Shown: in pieces, positions 1 to 9,218 of the stretch | Layout of the letters: every line of letters begins with the position of its first letter | Numbering within the stretch: the first letter of the stretch is position 1 | NCBI GenBank assembly: GCA_024402405.1 | Contig: JAKSTW010000006.1 | Location: 1 to 60,880 of the forward strand | Reading direction: 5' to 3' | Length of the DNA stretch: 60,880 bases | Origin: Spirochaetia bacterium | GTDB taxonomy: Bacteria; Spirochaetota; Spirochaetia; CADAEX01 | Made by a program: the position numbers and the translations under genes | The notes under the pieces: generated by a model | Told to the model about the DNA's origin: nothing | Database searches by the model: none | What the model saw: the letters and a program-made list of their open reading frames with translations, nothing else

Positions 1-950
1 TTCCTTATGACTGACTGTCTGGCACCAAGAGCCTTTCTAATACCGATTTCCCTTTTGCGCTCAGTTACAGATACGATCATGATATTCATGATCCCTATGC
101 CACCGACCAGAAGAGAGATGGCTGCCACGCCGCCCAGCATGAGACTCAATGTTCCCATTATCTCATCAAACTGCTCCATCATGCTCTGCATGGACATGAC
201 CCTCACTACCCGGTCCTGCCCTGTAACTTTCCTGGCATAATCCTCGATTTTTGTCTTCAGCGCAGAGGCCTCACCCTGAGAAACAGCCTTAACTATCACA
301 GTGCTGGCCTTGGGATTAGGTTCTATTTTCTTCCTGTAGAATCCGCTGGTGACATATACCATATTGTCAGGTGACTCCATTCCGGCACTGGACTGCTCCT
401 TCAGCACCCCCACTACCTTCAGACCGAACCTGACACCGTTGACATCCAGAGTCAGTACCTTACCTACAGCATCTCCATCAGGGAAAAAATTGGCCATAAC
501 CTCAGAACCTATCACAGCACGCTGGGTGCCATAGTAATCATCTGTGGCTGTCAGCATCTCCCCCATCTCTATCTCCATGCCGCTCATCTCCAGATATCCG
601 ACCTCCACAGCTTTGGTGGTGACACTTCCCTCAGTAGCACCATACCTGATATTTCCGCTGAGATTGTTACAATAATAGACATGTTTGGTTTCCGGAAATC
701 CCTCCAGTGTCTCTCTGAAATCATCATCAAAATCCATGGTGACAGTACTGCGCATCCATCCGCTGCTGACCTGCACCAGATCAAGCCCTGATGCATTGAA
801 GGAACTTTTCACATTGGCAGTGGCACTCTGCCCCAGAGTAGTCACTATTATGACTGATGCCACACCTATGATTATACCCAGCAGTGAAAGGCTGGTTCTG
901 ACCTTGTTATTCTTAAAGTTATGAAGTGCACTGATAAAATCTTCAAACAC
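1..950 (-). CDS. MacB/FtsX-type ABC exporter permease (C-terminal end outside window)
   Basis: This is the inner-membrane permease of a MacAB-like tripartite ABC exporter. The start is a GTG at 950-948, preceded by a GGAGG-type ribosome site, and it overlaps the end of the ATPase gene by a few bases. The N-terminus shows the typical cytoplasmic lead-in ([21 protein letters not shown]) followed by a first membrane helix containing [15 protein letters not shown] large extracytoplasmic region follows. Near the window edge the sequence [14 protein letters not shown] is the family motif that precedes the second membrane helix, so only the last two or three helices are missing. The ATPase is a separate gene here rather than fused as in E. 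coli MacB. Substrate cannot be told from sequence. Confidence 0.9.
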   Translation of the reverse strand, partial: MFEDFISALHNFKNNKVRTSLSLLGIIIGVASVIIVTTLGQSATANVKSSFNASGLDLVQVSSGWMRSTVTMDFDDDFRETLEGFPETKHVYYCNNLSGNIRYGATEGSVTTKAVEVGYLEMSGMEIEMGEMLTATDDYYGTQRAVIGSEVMANFFPDGDAVGKVLTLDVNGVRFGLKVVGVLKEQSSAGMESPDNMVYVTSGFYRKKIEPNPKASTVIVKAVSQGEASALKTKIEDYARKVTGQDRVVRVMSMQSMMEQFDEIMGTLSLMLGGVAAISLLVGGIGIMNIMIVSVTERKREIGIRKALGARQSVIR

Positions 951-1629
951 GGCTGTCCTCCACAATAAGTCCGTCCTGGAGACGTATCATTCTTCTGGCA
1001 GACCGTCCGACAGTGATATCATGAGTTACAATGATCACTGTGGTTCCAGCCTCATTGATCTCATGGAAAAGATTCAGCACTGAGTGTCCTGTCTCGCTGT
1101 CCAGGGCACCGGTAGGCTCATCAGCCAGAATAATGGCCGGCTGGGTCACAGTGGCCCTGGCTATAGCCACACGCTGCCGCTGTCCTCCTGAAAGCTCTGC
1201 AGGCCTGTGATATATACGGTTTCCCAGATCCATCCGCTCCAGTGCAGCCACTGCCATATCTTTCCGCTGACTGATATCGATCCCCTTATATCTGAGAGGC
1301 AGCATCACATTTTCCAGTACATTAAGATTTGGCAGCAGGAAATATTGCTGGAATACAAAACCGATGGTCCGGTTCCTCAATGATGCCAGCTCATCCTCAC
1401 CCATATCCTTCACAGATTTACCACGGATCAGGATATCACCCTCAGTAGGTTTATCCAGACAGCCTATCATATTCATGCATGTAGATTTGCCCGAACCTGA
1501 AGGTCCCATTATGGAAAGGAACTCTCCGTCATCCACTGCAAATGAGATTCCTCGTAATGCCTGAACCACCACTGTCCCCATGGTGAATGATTTCTTCACA
1601 TTCTCCAGCGAGATCACAGGAACTGCCAT
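943..1629 (-). CDS. ABC exporter ATP-binding protein (MacB/LolD-type)
   Basis: A 228-residue ATPase that powers the neighbouring permease. It has a Walker A motif GPSGSGKS near residue 43, a Q-loop [12 protein letters not shown], the signature [14 protein letters not shown], Walker [13 protein letters not shown], and the H-loop VTHD. The [14 protein letters not shown] stretch is typical of the MacB/LolD/YknY branch. Its ATG overlaps the stop of the adaptor gene by one base (TAATG), and its stop overlaps the permease start, so the genes are translationally coupled in the order tolC-adaptor-ATPase-permease. Confidence 0.95.
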   Translation of the reverse strand: MAVPVISLENVKKSFTMGTVVVQALRGISFAVDDGEFLSIMGPSGSGKSTCMNMIGCLDKPTEGDILIRGKSVKDMGEDELASLRNRTIGFVFQQYFLLPNLNVLENVMLPLRYKGIDISQRKDMAVAALERMDLGNRIYHRPAELSGGQRQRVAIARATVTQPAIILADEPTGALDSETGHSVLNLFHEINEAGTTVIIVTHDITVGRSARRMIRLQDGLIVEDSRV

Positions 1630-2654
1630 TATCTCTTTCCTCCCGGCATAGGAACCCCAGGCATACGCATACCGCCCATGGCACCTCCCATTCTGGCATT
1701 GCCGGAAATATTCTCTTTCTGAGCCAGCAGCACATCACCAGGCTTTGCACCCTCAAGAATCTTCACCATTCCATTGGTGAATGTATCCACTTTCACGCTG
1801 CGGCGCTCTGTCTTTCCATCAGCATTTCTGACATCAATGAAAGCAGAACCTTTCTCATATCCAATGGCCCTGGAATCCACCAGCACCACATTCTCAGGCC
1901 GGCTGACCACAATATCGGCAGTGAATGAGAATCCAGGCAGGATCTCTTCCGGCGGATCATCAATACGGATCTCCACATCAATGACTGTGGCACCACGGCT
2001 GGTTATACGTCCGATGGCAGGATATGAATCAACATAACCTTTGACCTTCATATCAGGATAGGCAGGAAATGAAAAAATAACATCCTGCCCTACTCTCAGT
2101 CTGGCAGCGTCAGTCTCCACAACCTCAACCTCAGCATACAGATAAGATCTGTCTATGATCGTTCCGATATCGTTGGCCAGGTCAGTGTTCAGATAGTCAC
2201 CCTCGTTTATATTCAGATCTACCACTATACCGTCAAAACGTGCCGTTATGGTTCTGTCCTCCAGCTTGTTCACAAGCATGGCTTTCTGCATTTCCATCAC
2301 ATTCAGTTTTTTCGGTGAGCCGTTGATCCTGGTCTGTTCCATCTCATACATATGATTTGCCAGGTTGTATTCCTGCTCAGAGGCATCAAGCTCTACGATA
2401 GGATCGCCTTTCTTGACATAATCCCCGACTTTCACATTTACTTTCTTGACAGTACCATCATTCTTGGTCTTCATGACCTGTTCCTGGGCTGCCTCCACAT
2501 TACCTGAAATCTCAATTATATTCTCATGGATCTGCCCCATGACAGTATATGACGTATTATCCCTGTCCTTATCCTTTCTGACAGCTAAAAGCAGGACAGC
2601 AAGGACAACAACAGCAGAAGCAATGATCATAAAGATTTTTTTTCTGGATTTCAT
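1629..2654 (-). CDS. HlyD/MacA-family periplasmic adaptor
   Basis: Membrane-fusion protein joining the ABC permease to the outer-membrane channel. The ATG at 2654 is chosen because GAGGAG lies five bases upstream; an in-frame GTG at 2660 would sit directly on that site. Residues 5-25 form a membrane anchor (KIFMIIASAVVVLAVLLLAV). Next come a lipoyl-like half with VKVGDYVKKGDPIVELDA, a short hairpin, the second lipoyl half ITARFDGIVVDLNINEGDYL, and a beta-barrel domain. The alpha-hairpin is short compared with MacA of E. coli. The C-terminus is rich in Gly, Met and Pro (GNARMGGAMGGMRMPG), probably disordered. Confidence 0.9.
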   Translation of the reverse strand: MKSRKKIFMIIASAVVVLAVLLLAVRKDKDRDNTSYTVMGQIHENIIEISGNVEAAQEQVMKTKNDGTVKKVNVKVGDYVKKGDPIVELDASEQEYNLANHMYEMEQTRINGSPKKLNVMEMQKAMLVNKLEDRTITARFDGIVVDLNINEGDYLNTDLANDIGTIIDRSYLYAEVEVVETDAARLRVGQDVIFSFPAYPDMKVKGYVDSYPAIGRITSRGATVIDVEIRIDDPPEEILPGFSFTADIVVSRPENVVLVDSRAIGYEKGSAFIDVRNADGKTERRSVKVDTFTNGMVKILEGAKPGDVLLAQKENISGNARMGGAMGGMRMPGVPMPGGKR

Positions 2655-2656
2655 AT

Positions 2657-4057
2657 TCACTCCTCGATGAACAGGTTGATGAGTTTTTTATTGTATATAA
2701 GCCGGTCAAGCCTGAGAGCCAGATTGGTGATCTTAGATGTCTCCCAGTGAGTGCGGCTCTCGTCGTACTTAAGCTTGGTCACGACTCCTGACTTATAGAA
2801 TCTATCATATTTCTGATACAGCTGATAATACAGATCCTCTTCCTCGGCATACTGAGTACGCTTCCATTCCAGATCCTTATAGGAAGTGATCATCTCATCA
2901 CATGTATCACTGTAATCATCAAGAGCATCATCAATGTTTATCTGATCCTTCTCAAGAGATAGTTTGTCATACTGCAGATCCAGCTTATCCAGCTTGGACT
3001 GATTCGGTGTCCAGGTAACAGCAAAGGATATGGCAGTCTTATCCAGATCTGTGACAGGGATCTTCAGCCCCACATCCGCAGACAGGCTGCGCCAGCTCAT
3101 GCCCACACCAGTCAGCACGGAATGATTCTTCTCCCGGAGATAATCATTGCTGCCCATATCTCCGTAGGCATATCCAACTTTGCCATTGAGTTTGAATCCA
3201 GGTTCTGTACTTTCCCTCTCCTTGGAATTATAGTAGATGTCCCACAGTGAATTCTCATATTCCTTATATTTCTCAATATCAAAGTCATTTATTGACAGCA
3301 GCTCCACTTCCGGTATCTCCTCAGGCAGTCCGTCGATCTCAGGAAGATCACAGTCGTTGGCCAGCTGCTTCAACCCCTGATCCAGCAGACGCATCTTCTC
3401 ATCATATTCACGGCTGGCAGTGCGGAGAAGCAGTTCCTTATCCTGATATTCAGTCTGATCAGAAGTATAACCCTGGGTCCTGACCAGCTGGAAATTCTCA
3501 TTGGCCTCGTTATAATCATCCATATAATTAAGAGCATCAATGCGTATGGAAAAAAGATCACGGAGTTTGCTCAGAAACTCCTGCTCAGCCTCATTGCATC
3601 TGGAAGTATAACTCCGTTCTTTCATGGTAACAGCCCTTTCCAATGCCAGTCGCTGAACTTCTATGACTGTAGTCTTCTTTGCAGGAAGCAGATCTCTGGA
3701 TAATGTGGCCTCAACCCCTGCATCCTCACGGGAACCTCCTATAATGACAGGAACTTTGACCTGCAGCTCCGTATTGTGCGCATCAGGGACTGTGACAGTG
3801 ACTGAAGGCTCCATATCGATCACTGTCTCGGAACCATCACGGTAAAGAGTGCTGCTGCCTGTCTGAGCCTTGAAATTAAGCCCGTTCTGAATATTATATT
3901 TCTCAAGATCGATCCTTGCCTGCTCCAGTTCAAGTTTCAGCTTGGCAATATCATTATCAGCCTCCAGATATTTTTCAAGAAGATAGGAAAAATCTGAGCT
4001 GAAAGAATTAAATACCGGAAAAATCAAAAGAATAAACAATAAAAATTTCTTCTTCAT
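2657..4057 (-). CDS. TolC-like outer-membrane efflux protein (ABC cluster)
   Basis: The start ATG at 4057 gives a clean signal peptide, MKKKFLLFILLIFPVFNSFSS; an upstream extension in the same frame would place about 27 residues before it and is unlikely. The protein is about 466 residues. It contains long amphipathic helices, such as the residue 25-55 stretch ADNDIAKLKLELEQARIDLE and the C-terminal LDDYSDTCDEMITSYKDLEW, separated by beta-strand segments, which is the usual duplicated TolC architecture. Similarity to TolC is by pattern rather than by strict motif. It is first in the exporter operon, with its stop overlapping the region of the adaptor start. Confidence 0.8.
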   Translation of the reverse strand: MKKKFLLFILLIFPVFNSFSSDFSYLLEKYLEADNDIAKLKLELEQARIDLEKYNIQNGLNFKAQTGSSTLYRDGSETVIDMEPSVTVTVPDAHNTELQVKVPVIIGGSREDAGVEATLSRDLLPAKKTTVIEVQRLALERAVTMKERSYTSRCNEAEQEFLSKLRDLFSIRIDALNYMDDYNEANENFQLVRTQGYTSDQTEYQDKELLLRTASREYDEKMRLLDQGLKQLANDCDLPEIDGLPEEIPEVELLSINDFDIEKYKEYENSLWDIYYNSKERESTEPGFKLNGKVGYAYGDMGSNDYLREKNHSVLTGVGMSWRSLSADVGLKIPVTDLDKTAISFAVTWTPNQSKLDKLDLQYDKLSLEKDQINIDDALDDYSDTCDEMITSYKDLEWKRTQYAEEEDLYYQLYQKYDRFYKSGVVTKLKYDESRTHWETSKITNLALRLDRLIYNKKLINLFIEE

Positions 4058-4145
4058 ACTGAAAATATATTCAACCTTATGAAAATTAACAATACAGATA
4101 AAATTATATAACATATATAACAAAAAATTACAGAACATAACTTTG

Positions 4146-4174
4146 TTGACACCTGCAAAGCCTTAGGATAATCT
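4146..4174 (+). promoter_or_regulatory. Sigma-70-type promoter for the 4183 membrane protein
   Basis: A perfect -35 TTGACA at 4146-4151. The -10 is either GATAAT at 4167-4172 (15-bp spacer) or TAATCT at 4169-4174 (17-bp spacer). Either places the transcription start within a few bases of the ATG at 4183, with no Shine-Dalgarno sequence at normal distance. Confidence 0.6.
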
Positions 4175-4182
4175 GTTGATAT

Positions 4183-4617
4183 ATGAAAAAATTTCTGGCT
4201 TTTTACCCAGCATTCTTCAAGTGGCTGCTTATAGCAGCTCTGTCCCTGGGTTCCGGTGCACTTGTTGCAGCAATAATTGTATATCCGCTGTGGTTTACAG
4301 CCACAAGATCCACAGTTCTGTATAACTGGCTGGTTCTGACAGCTGTGATCGTAATAGCGGCATCTGTAATATCGGTAAAATTCATAAAAACAAGGCATGA
4401 GGGCGCAACAACAGGAGAAATACTGACATGGAAATTTTTCCCTTTCATGCTGAAACTGTTCATATGGGCTCTTATCTTCATGGCCGCGGTGCTGGGTACC
4501 GTGCTTTTCATGAACAGATCTGTCACAGGAGGCATAATAGCAGGAGCTGTGCTGCTAGGACTGGCAGGACTTCTTTATATGTTGAAAAATCTGAAAGAAT
4601 CTGATAAAAACTGTTAA
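4183..4617 (+). CDS. Small multi-spanning membrane protein of unknown function
   Basis: A 144-residue, strongly hydrophobic protein with about four predicted membrane helices (near residues 10-35, 45-65, 85-108 and 112-132) and short basic loops such as KFIKTRHEG. I recognise no family. It stands alone: divergent from the tolC gene, with its own promoter and a strong terminator at 4696. No ribosome site is visible in front of the ATG, and the promoter is so close that the message may be leaderless. The closest impression is of a small spirochaetal membrane protein, but no function is implied. Confidence 0.7.
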   Translation: MKKFLAFYPAFFKWLLIAALSLGSGALVAAIIVYPLWFTATRSTVLYNWLVLTAVIVIAASVISVKFIKTRHEGATTGEILTWKFFPFMLKLFIWALIFMAAVLGTVLFMNRSVTGGIIAGAVLLGLAGLLYMLKNLKESDKNC

Positions 4618-4695
4618 TGTTTAAACAGAAAATACCGAAGATAAAGTATCGAGACAATATAGTTCCCCTCCCAGTTAACTATATCATCCGATGCT

Positions 4696-4728
4696 TAGGC
4701 TGATTCCCATAATCAGCCTAATTTTTTT
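4696..4728 (+). terminator. Rho-independent terminator after the 4183 gene
   Basis: Perfect 10-bp stem TAGGCTGATT/AATCAGCCTA with a 5-base loop (CCCAT), followed by ATTTTTTTAT. It works in the plus direction only, as there is no A-run on the left side. Confidence 0.95.
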
Positions 4729-4739
4729 ATGGGGCGTCT

Positions 4740-4752
4740 GAGCTCTGTCCCC
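4740..4752 (+). repeat. REP-like motif, copy downstream of the RAYT gene
   Basis: GAGCTCTGTCCCC, identical to the copy at 5369-5381. It lies 12 bases past the stop codon of the RAYT gene, which is read on the other strand, and just after the terminator of the preceding gene. Confidence 0.6.
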
Positions 4753-4764
4753 TGTCTTATATTG

Positions 4765-5244
4765 TCAGTCGTCATCAAACAGTGCCATATATATCGGACT
4801 CGCCATAAGCCGAAAATATCCGAACTCATACTTTTTAGCCGAAGTCACCATGCCTGCCTTAACCGGGTTATTGCATATATATTCAAACACCCTCAACGCA
4901 GATTCCGTTGTCTCGATCAGCACACTCTTGAAACGTCCCATCCACAGGTGCCCCTGCCTCCCATTCATTCTGTTGTACCTCATAGCAAACACGGAGAATA
5001 CCCACTGCATCAACTTCGACAAGCTCTGTCCCTGCCTCATCCGCAACATTATATGCACATGGTTGTCCATTATCGTGATGTTCTTCATGTGAAAACGGAA
5101 CTTCTTCTGTGTCTTCGCCTGCCTGAGGACCGTGAGGAACAGATGCTTGAAATGCGCATCCCTCAGCAGCTCTTTTCCTTCATTTATCCTGTTTATCACG
5201 TGATATGTGCCACCATCCTTTATGACCCTAGCTCTCCTAGCCAT
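4765..5244 (-). CDS. REP-associated tyrosine transposase (RAYT, Y1/TnpA_REP family)
   Basis: A 159-residue single-domain HUH-type nuclease related to IS200/IS605 transposases. The N-terminus MARRARVIKDGGTYHVINRINEG matches the family opening (YHVINR). The metal-binding pair lies in MDNHVHIMLRM, with the H-V-H in place of the HUH. The C-terminal half has GHLWMGRFKSVLIE and FEYICNNPVKAGMV, both typical of RAYTs, where a Tyr such as that in YICNNP is the presumed catalytic residue. Ribosome site GGAGG lies nine bases upstream. RAYTs are thought to move or copy REP palindromes; here the gene is bracketed by a shared GAGCTCTGTCCCC motif. Length is normal and the frame is intact. Confidence 0.9.
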   Translation of the reverse strand: MARRARVIKDGGTYHVINRINEGKELLRDAHFKHLFLTVLRQAKTQKKFRFHMKNITIMDNHVHIMLRMRQGQSLSKLMQWVFSVFAMRYNRMNGRQGHLWMGRFKSVLIETTESALRVFEYICNNPVKAGMVTSAKKYEFGYFRLMASPIYMALFDDD

Positions 5245-5368
5245 TATTCATAACCTCCAATATCTGCACCATCAATGTGCTTTTACTGCATAACATTCTG
5301 TTTCTTCGTTTTGATTCAAATTCTGTGATTATTTTTCTCATTTTTTATGTTTTCATGCTATGATTACC

Positions 5369-5426
5369 GAGCTCTGTCCCCAACACACAACAACTCCTTT
5401 ATGACTGGAAGTCGGGGACAGAGCTT
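5369..5426. repeat. REP-like inverted pair upstream of the RAYT gene
   Basis: GAGCTCTGTCCCC at 5369-5381 and its reverse complement GGGGACAGAGCTT at 5414-5426 form a 12-bp perfect inverted repeat separated by 32 bases, like the paired REPs (BIMEs) that accompany RAYT genes. The same motif is also found beyond the other end of the gene at 4740-4752. Confidence 0.65.
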
Positions 5427-5444
5427 GCAGTCAGCATATTACGC

Positions 5445-5473
5445 AAAAAAAATCCCCGGCATATACCGGGGAT
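5445..5473 (-). terminator. Terminator of the EF-G-like gene
   Basis: On the minus strand an 8-bp stem ATCCCCGG/CCGGGGAT with a 6-base loop is followed by eight T. It lies 24 bases beyond the EF-G-like stop codon. Confidence 0.93.
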
Positions 5474-5496
5474 CATAACCTTATCAAGCCAGAAAC

Positions 5497-7581
5497 TCAG
5501 ACCTGTGCAGCTTCCATTCTGGCCTTGGCATCAGCAATGACAGCATCAGCTATCTTGCCGTTTATCGGACTGTAATGGTCAAACTCAACTTCAAAAGATC
5601 CGGTTCCTGATGTTATAGAACGGAGATCCACAGCATATCTCAGCAGTTCAGCCTGAGGTACCTCAGCGTTCACCTGCTGGAGACCGCCACCCATGCTGTC
5701 CTGTCCCAGAACTTTTCCTCTCTTGGAGCTCAGATCAGAAAGGACATCACCAAGGTACTGATCCTCAACGAAAACAGCCAGCTTCATGACAGGTTCCAGA
5801 AGCACAGGAGAAGCCTTGGAGATGACTTCTTTCAGACAGCCTTTTGATGCCATCTTGAATGCCATCTCAGAAGAGTCCACCGGATGTTCCTTTCCATCAA
5901 ACAGGTTGACTTCAATATCAACAATAGGATAACCAGCCAGATATCCTTCCTGCATTCCCTCAGCAATACCTTTCTCAATTCCAGGTATATATCCCTTGGA
6001 GACAGCACCTCCTTTAATCGTATTGATGAATCTCAGGTATTCACCGCGCTCTATCGGCTGCACCTCAAAATGAACTTCAGCAAACTGTCCGTGTCCGCCA
6101 GACTGCTTCTTATGTCTGTAACTGCCGGCAGCTTTCTTTGTGATCGTCTCACGGTATGCCACCTGAGGAAGCTTTGTTGATATACTTATCTTCTGTTTGT
6201 CACGGATCTTGTCCAGAATCATGTTGACCTGAAGCTCACCCATTCCAGATACGATCGTCTCTGTGGTCTCCTTGTTATAGGAGATACGGAATGTGGTATC
6301 CTCAATGGCAGCCTTCTGCATGAACTGTGCCAGCTTGTCCTCATTCTTCTTGTCATCCGCAGAAACTGTGATCTCAAATGTAGGGGTCGGCAGACGCAGA
6401 TGTATGAATGTATCCTTCAGCTCGCCGGTATAAAGTGTATCATTTGTAAGGGTAAGAGGCATCTTTGCAGCAATACCGATATCACCGGCAACAAGTTCTT
6501 TCACTTCCACCAGTTTCTTGCCGACACAGGTATAAAGCTTTCCGACCTTCTCTTTCTTGCCTTCCCTGGAGTTCATAAGCTCCATATCCTGTGTTATGAC
6601 ACCACAGATACATTTCCAGAAAGAGAGCTTTCCGGAGAACTGGTCAATATTTGTCTTGAATGTGAAGCATCTGACATCGCCATCAGGAGTAATAGGAACC
6701 AGAGTTCTGTTCTTCTCTTCATCCAGAAGCACATCATTGAATCCCAGCGGTGACGGTGATATCTCAGATATAAAGTCGATCAGTGCTGCAATACCTGAGC
6801 ATTTCACAGCAGAACCTGCCAGAACAGGCACGATCTTATTATCATGCAATCCATTAATAAGGGCTTTTTTTACATCTTCCATGGAGAGAGTTCCATCATT
6901 GAGATATTTCTCCATGATCTCATCATCACCCTCAGCCGCACCTTCGATCATAAGCTCTTTGAATCCAGCAGCCAGATCAGCCATATCGGCAGGAATATCA
7001 CAGGCAGCTTCCTTTGCCCCGGCAGCAGGGATCATATATGCCTTATCGGTCAGAAGACTGATGACTCCCTTATAATCTTTTGCTTCTCCCATAGGAATGA
7101 CAACAGGAACAAATGTCATGCCGAATTTTTTCTTCATATCGGCAAGGGCATCCTTGAAACATGCTCTGTCCTTATCCATCTTGTTGATAAAAACCATACG
7201 TGGAATATTTCTTGCATCCAGTCGGCGCCATATCTTCATGGTCTCGATCTGTGCACCTGTATCCGCACCTATGACCATAAGATCTGTCTCACATGCACGC
7301 AGACCAAGTGTGACTTCACCGATAAAGTCAGAAGCACCAGGTGTATCAATAAAATTCAGTTTCTTATCATCTTTAACGATATATGCCAATGTGGAATGGA
7401 AAGAAATTTTCTTCTCAATCTCTTCCTCTGAATAATCACTTACAGTTTTACCGCTCTCTACAGTTTCTGCTTTCGAGATTGCTCCCCCAGAAAACAGGAT
7501 TTGTTCCAGTAATGTTGTTTTTCCAGTGCCAACATGCCCGGTCAATGCAGTATTTTTTAATTGTACTGTTGTAAAGTCCAT
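5497..7581 (-). CDS. EF-G-like translational GTPase (FusA2-type)
   Basis: A five-domain elongation factor G relative of about 694 residues. The ATG at 7581 with GGAGGA upstream is preferred to an earlier in-frame start. P-loop GHVGTGKT is at residues 15-22, NKMD is present, and the C-terminal half carries the domain IV pattern GYIPGIEKGIAEGMQEG and a complete domain V. Two switch features differ from canonical EF-G: switch I reads EKKISF where RGIT is usual, and switch II reads DTPGASDF (79-86) where the catalytic His of DTPGHVDF is expected. This marks the EF-G-like paralogue group seen beside a normal EF-G in spirochaetes and actinobacteria. It may act as a slow or regulatory GTPase on the ribosome rather than as the main translocase. 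Monocistronic, with its own terminator. Confidence 0.9.
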   Translation of the reverse strand: MDFTTVQLKNTALTGHVGTGKTTLLEQILFSGGAISKAETVESGKTVSDYSEEEIEKKISFHSTLAYIVKDDKKLNFIDTPGASDFIGEVTLGLRACETDLMVIGADTGAQIETMKIWRRLDARNIPRMVFINKMDKDRACFKDALADMKKKFGMTFVPVVIPMGEAKDYKGVISLLTDKAYMIPAAGAKEAACDIPADMADLAAGFKELMIEGAAEGDDEIMEKYLNDGTLSMEDVKKALINGLHDNKIVPVLAGSAVKCSGIAALIDFISEISPSPLGFNDVLLDEEKNRTLVPITPDGDVRCFTFKTNIDQFSGKLSFWKCICGVITQDMELMNSREGKKEKVGKLYTCVGKKLVEVKELVAGDIGIAAKMPLTLTNDTLYTGELKDTFIHLRLPTPTFEITVSADDKKNEDKLAQFMQKAAIEDTTFRISYNKETTETIVSGMGELQVNMILDKIRDKQKISISTKLPQVAYRETITKKAAGSYRHKKQSGGHGQFAEVHFEVQPIERGEYLRFINTIKGGAVSKGYIPGIEKGIAEGMQEGYLAGYPIVDIEVNLFDGKEHPVDSSEMAFKMASKGCLKEVISKASPVLLEPVMKLAVFVEDQYLGDVLSDLSSKRGKVLGQDSMGGGLQQVNAEVPQAELLRYAVDLRSITSGTGSFEVEFDHYSPINGKIADAVIADAKARMEAAQV

Positions 7582-7665
7582 AATAGATAAATCCTCCTGT
7601 TTTTTTATCTTATTTAAGGATAAACCCAGAAATTTACAACCGTCAATCAAAAAGTTTAAAAAGTG

Positions 7666-8043
7666 TTAAATTGATGTTTTTATACTGTTCAGATGTTCTT
7701 TAAGTTTAATAAAGGTCTCTTCGCTGATATCATGCTCTATCTTGCAGGCATCGGCATAGGCAGTATCATGATCCACTCCCAGCATCTCAAAAAAACTGCC
7801 GATGATCACATGCCGTTCATAAATACGTCTGGCCACAGCCTCTCCCTTATCAGTGAGAGATATATTGCCATCTGAGGATATCCTGATATATCCATGCTCT
7901 TCCAGCCCATGGACTGCCACACTGACAGACGCCTTGGAAAATCCCATATGATGAGCTATTTCCACTGCCTTCACTGTGTCAGACTGCATGTGGAGAACAT
8001 GGATAGTCTCCAGATACATCTCAGATGACTCATACATTTTCAT
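7666..8043 (-). CDS. DtxR/MntR-family metal-dependent repressor
   Basis: A 125-residue regulator. The opening YESSEMYLETIHVLHMQSDTVKAVEIAHHMGFSKASVSVAVHGLEEHGYI is the family winged helix. The dimerisation and metal region follows with ERHVIIGSFFEMLGV and ADACKIEHDISEETF, which supply the His/Glu/Cys/Asp metal ligands. It lacks the C-terminal SH3-like domain, so it resembles MntR-length proteins (manganese or iron sensing). Its ATG overlaps the stop of the ankyrin gene (ATGA, 8040-8043), so the two are co-translated. No metal transporter gene is next to it. Confidence 0.9.
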   Translation of the reverse strand: MKMYESSEMYLETIHVLHMQSDTVKAVEIAHHMGFSKASVSVAVHGLEEHGYIRISSDGNISLTDKGEAVARRIYERHVIIGSFFEMLGVDHDTAYADACKIEHDISEETFIKLKEHLNSIKTSI

Positions 8044-9203
8044 GGACGCAGCCTTTCCATCACTCCCGAAACAGTGGATACAGGACTGTTGTTGTCTTTT
8101 GCCAGATCATAGGCTGTCTTGCCCTCAGGTGACTTGATGCACGGATCTGCTCCGTTGTCAAGCAGTGTTTCCACAACTCTTGAACTTTCATTGAAAAGAG
8201 CAGCCAGCATAAGAGGAGTGATTCCTCTCTTGTCCACAGCATTCACCTTGGCACCTGCATCAATAAGTGTTTTGGTATTGATGGAGTTTGTATTTGACAT
8301 AGCAGCATACATAAGGGCTGATATTCCCTCATTATCTGTCTGATTAGGATCAGCTCCCAGTTCCAGAAATTTCTCTATGACGGAAGAGCTGAAGTTGAAA
8401 GCACAGGCATACAGGAATGGGGAGAATCCCTTGTCATTCTTCTCACTGATGGAGACACCCTTGCTGTTGAGGAAGTTTATAACCTCAGGATCAGGATTGA
8501 AACATGCGGCAATGACCATAGGGGTAAATTCACCGACCTTGAAATCAACATCTCCGCCAAGCTCCACGATCTTCTTTATGACATTCACATTATGATTTGA
8601 GAGACAGGCCTGCATCAGGATGGAATGTCCCTTTCTGTTCAGCATATTCCTGTCAGCTCCCCTTTTGATAAGGGTTTCCAGAACTGCAGGATTCTCATTC
8701 TTTGATACTGCATACATAAGCGCAGTGAATCCGTCATAGTCCATATCATCTATTCTGGCACCGCCATCCACCAGCACATCAATGACCTCAGCCTTCTGGT
8801 TTCCGCCGGCAGCAGCCATAAGAGGTGTCAGACCATCATTGTTCCGGACATTGGCATCAGCACCAGCCTTTACCAGTTCTCTGAAAATATCAGCGTTTGC
8901 AGTTGTCTGTGCAGCCAGCAGCAATGCTGTATTTCCATGGATATCAGTCTCATTCACCTTAGCTCCTGCCTTGATAAGAAGCTTCACAACATCAAGAGCC
9001 TCATCATTCTGTGCAGCAATCATAAGAGGTGTGGTAGCAGAATCTCCGCTGCCCACATTCACATTGGCACCATCTTTTATAGCCTGCTCAACAGCAGCAG
9101 TATTATTCATCATGACCAGCTGGTCAAACGGTGTCTTCTCACAAAAAGCATACCCAGGAATCAACGCAATGACAAAAAGTACAGATAAAAATTTTCTACG
9201 CAT
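8040..9203 (-). CDS. Exported ankyrin-repeat protein
   Basis: A 387-residue protein with a signal peptide (MRRKFLSVLFVIALIPGYAFC) and then about ten consecutive 33-35-residue ankyrin repeats filling the rest. Typical units read NGLTPLMAAAGG, DGFTALMYAVSKNENP and GITPLMLAALFNES, each followed by the VVKLLIKAGAKVN type helix and loop. It probably sits in the periplasm or on the membrane as a protein-binding scaffold. A Cys follows the signal sequence (AFCEK), but the preceding residues are a weak lipobox. It is translationally coupled to the DtxR-type repressor, an unusual pairing. Confidence 0.88.
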   Translation of the reverse strand: MRRKFLSVLFVIALIPGYAFCEKTPFDQLVMMNNTAAVEQAIKDGANVNVGSGDSATTPLMIAAQNDEALDVVKLLIKAGAKVNETDIHGNTALLLAAQTTANADIFRELVKAGADANVRNNDGLTPLMAAAGGNQKAEVIDVLVDGGARIDDMDYDGFTALMYAVSKNENPAVLETLIKRGADRNMLNRKGHSILMQACLSNHNVNVIKKIVELGGDVDFKVGEFTPMVIAACFNPDPEVINFLNSKGVSISEKNDKGFSPFLYACAFNFSSSVIEKFLELGADPNQTDNEGISALMYAAMSNTNSINTKTLIDAGAKVNAVDKRGITPLMLAALFNESSRVVETLLDNGADPCIKSPEGKTAYDLAKDNNSPVSTVSGVMERLRP

Positions 9204-9218
9204 CTCATAACTCCAATC

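Noticed and set aside
4054-4398. Long frame antisense to the small membrane protein gene
   Set aside because: It has no ribosome site or signal and its composition (Cys/Tyr-rich) is that of a reversed hydrophobic gene; treated as a shadow.
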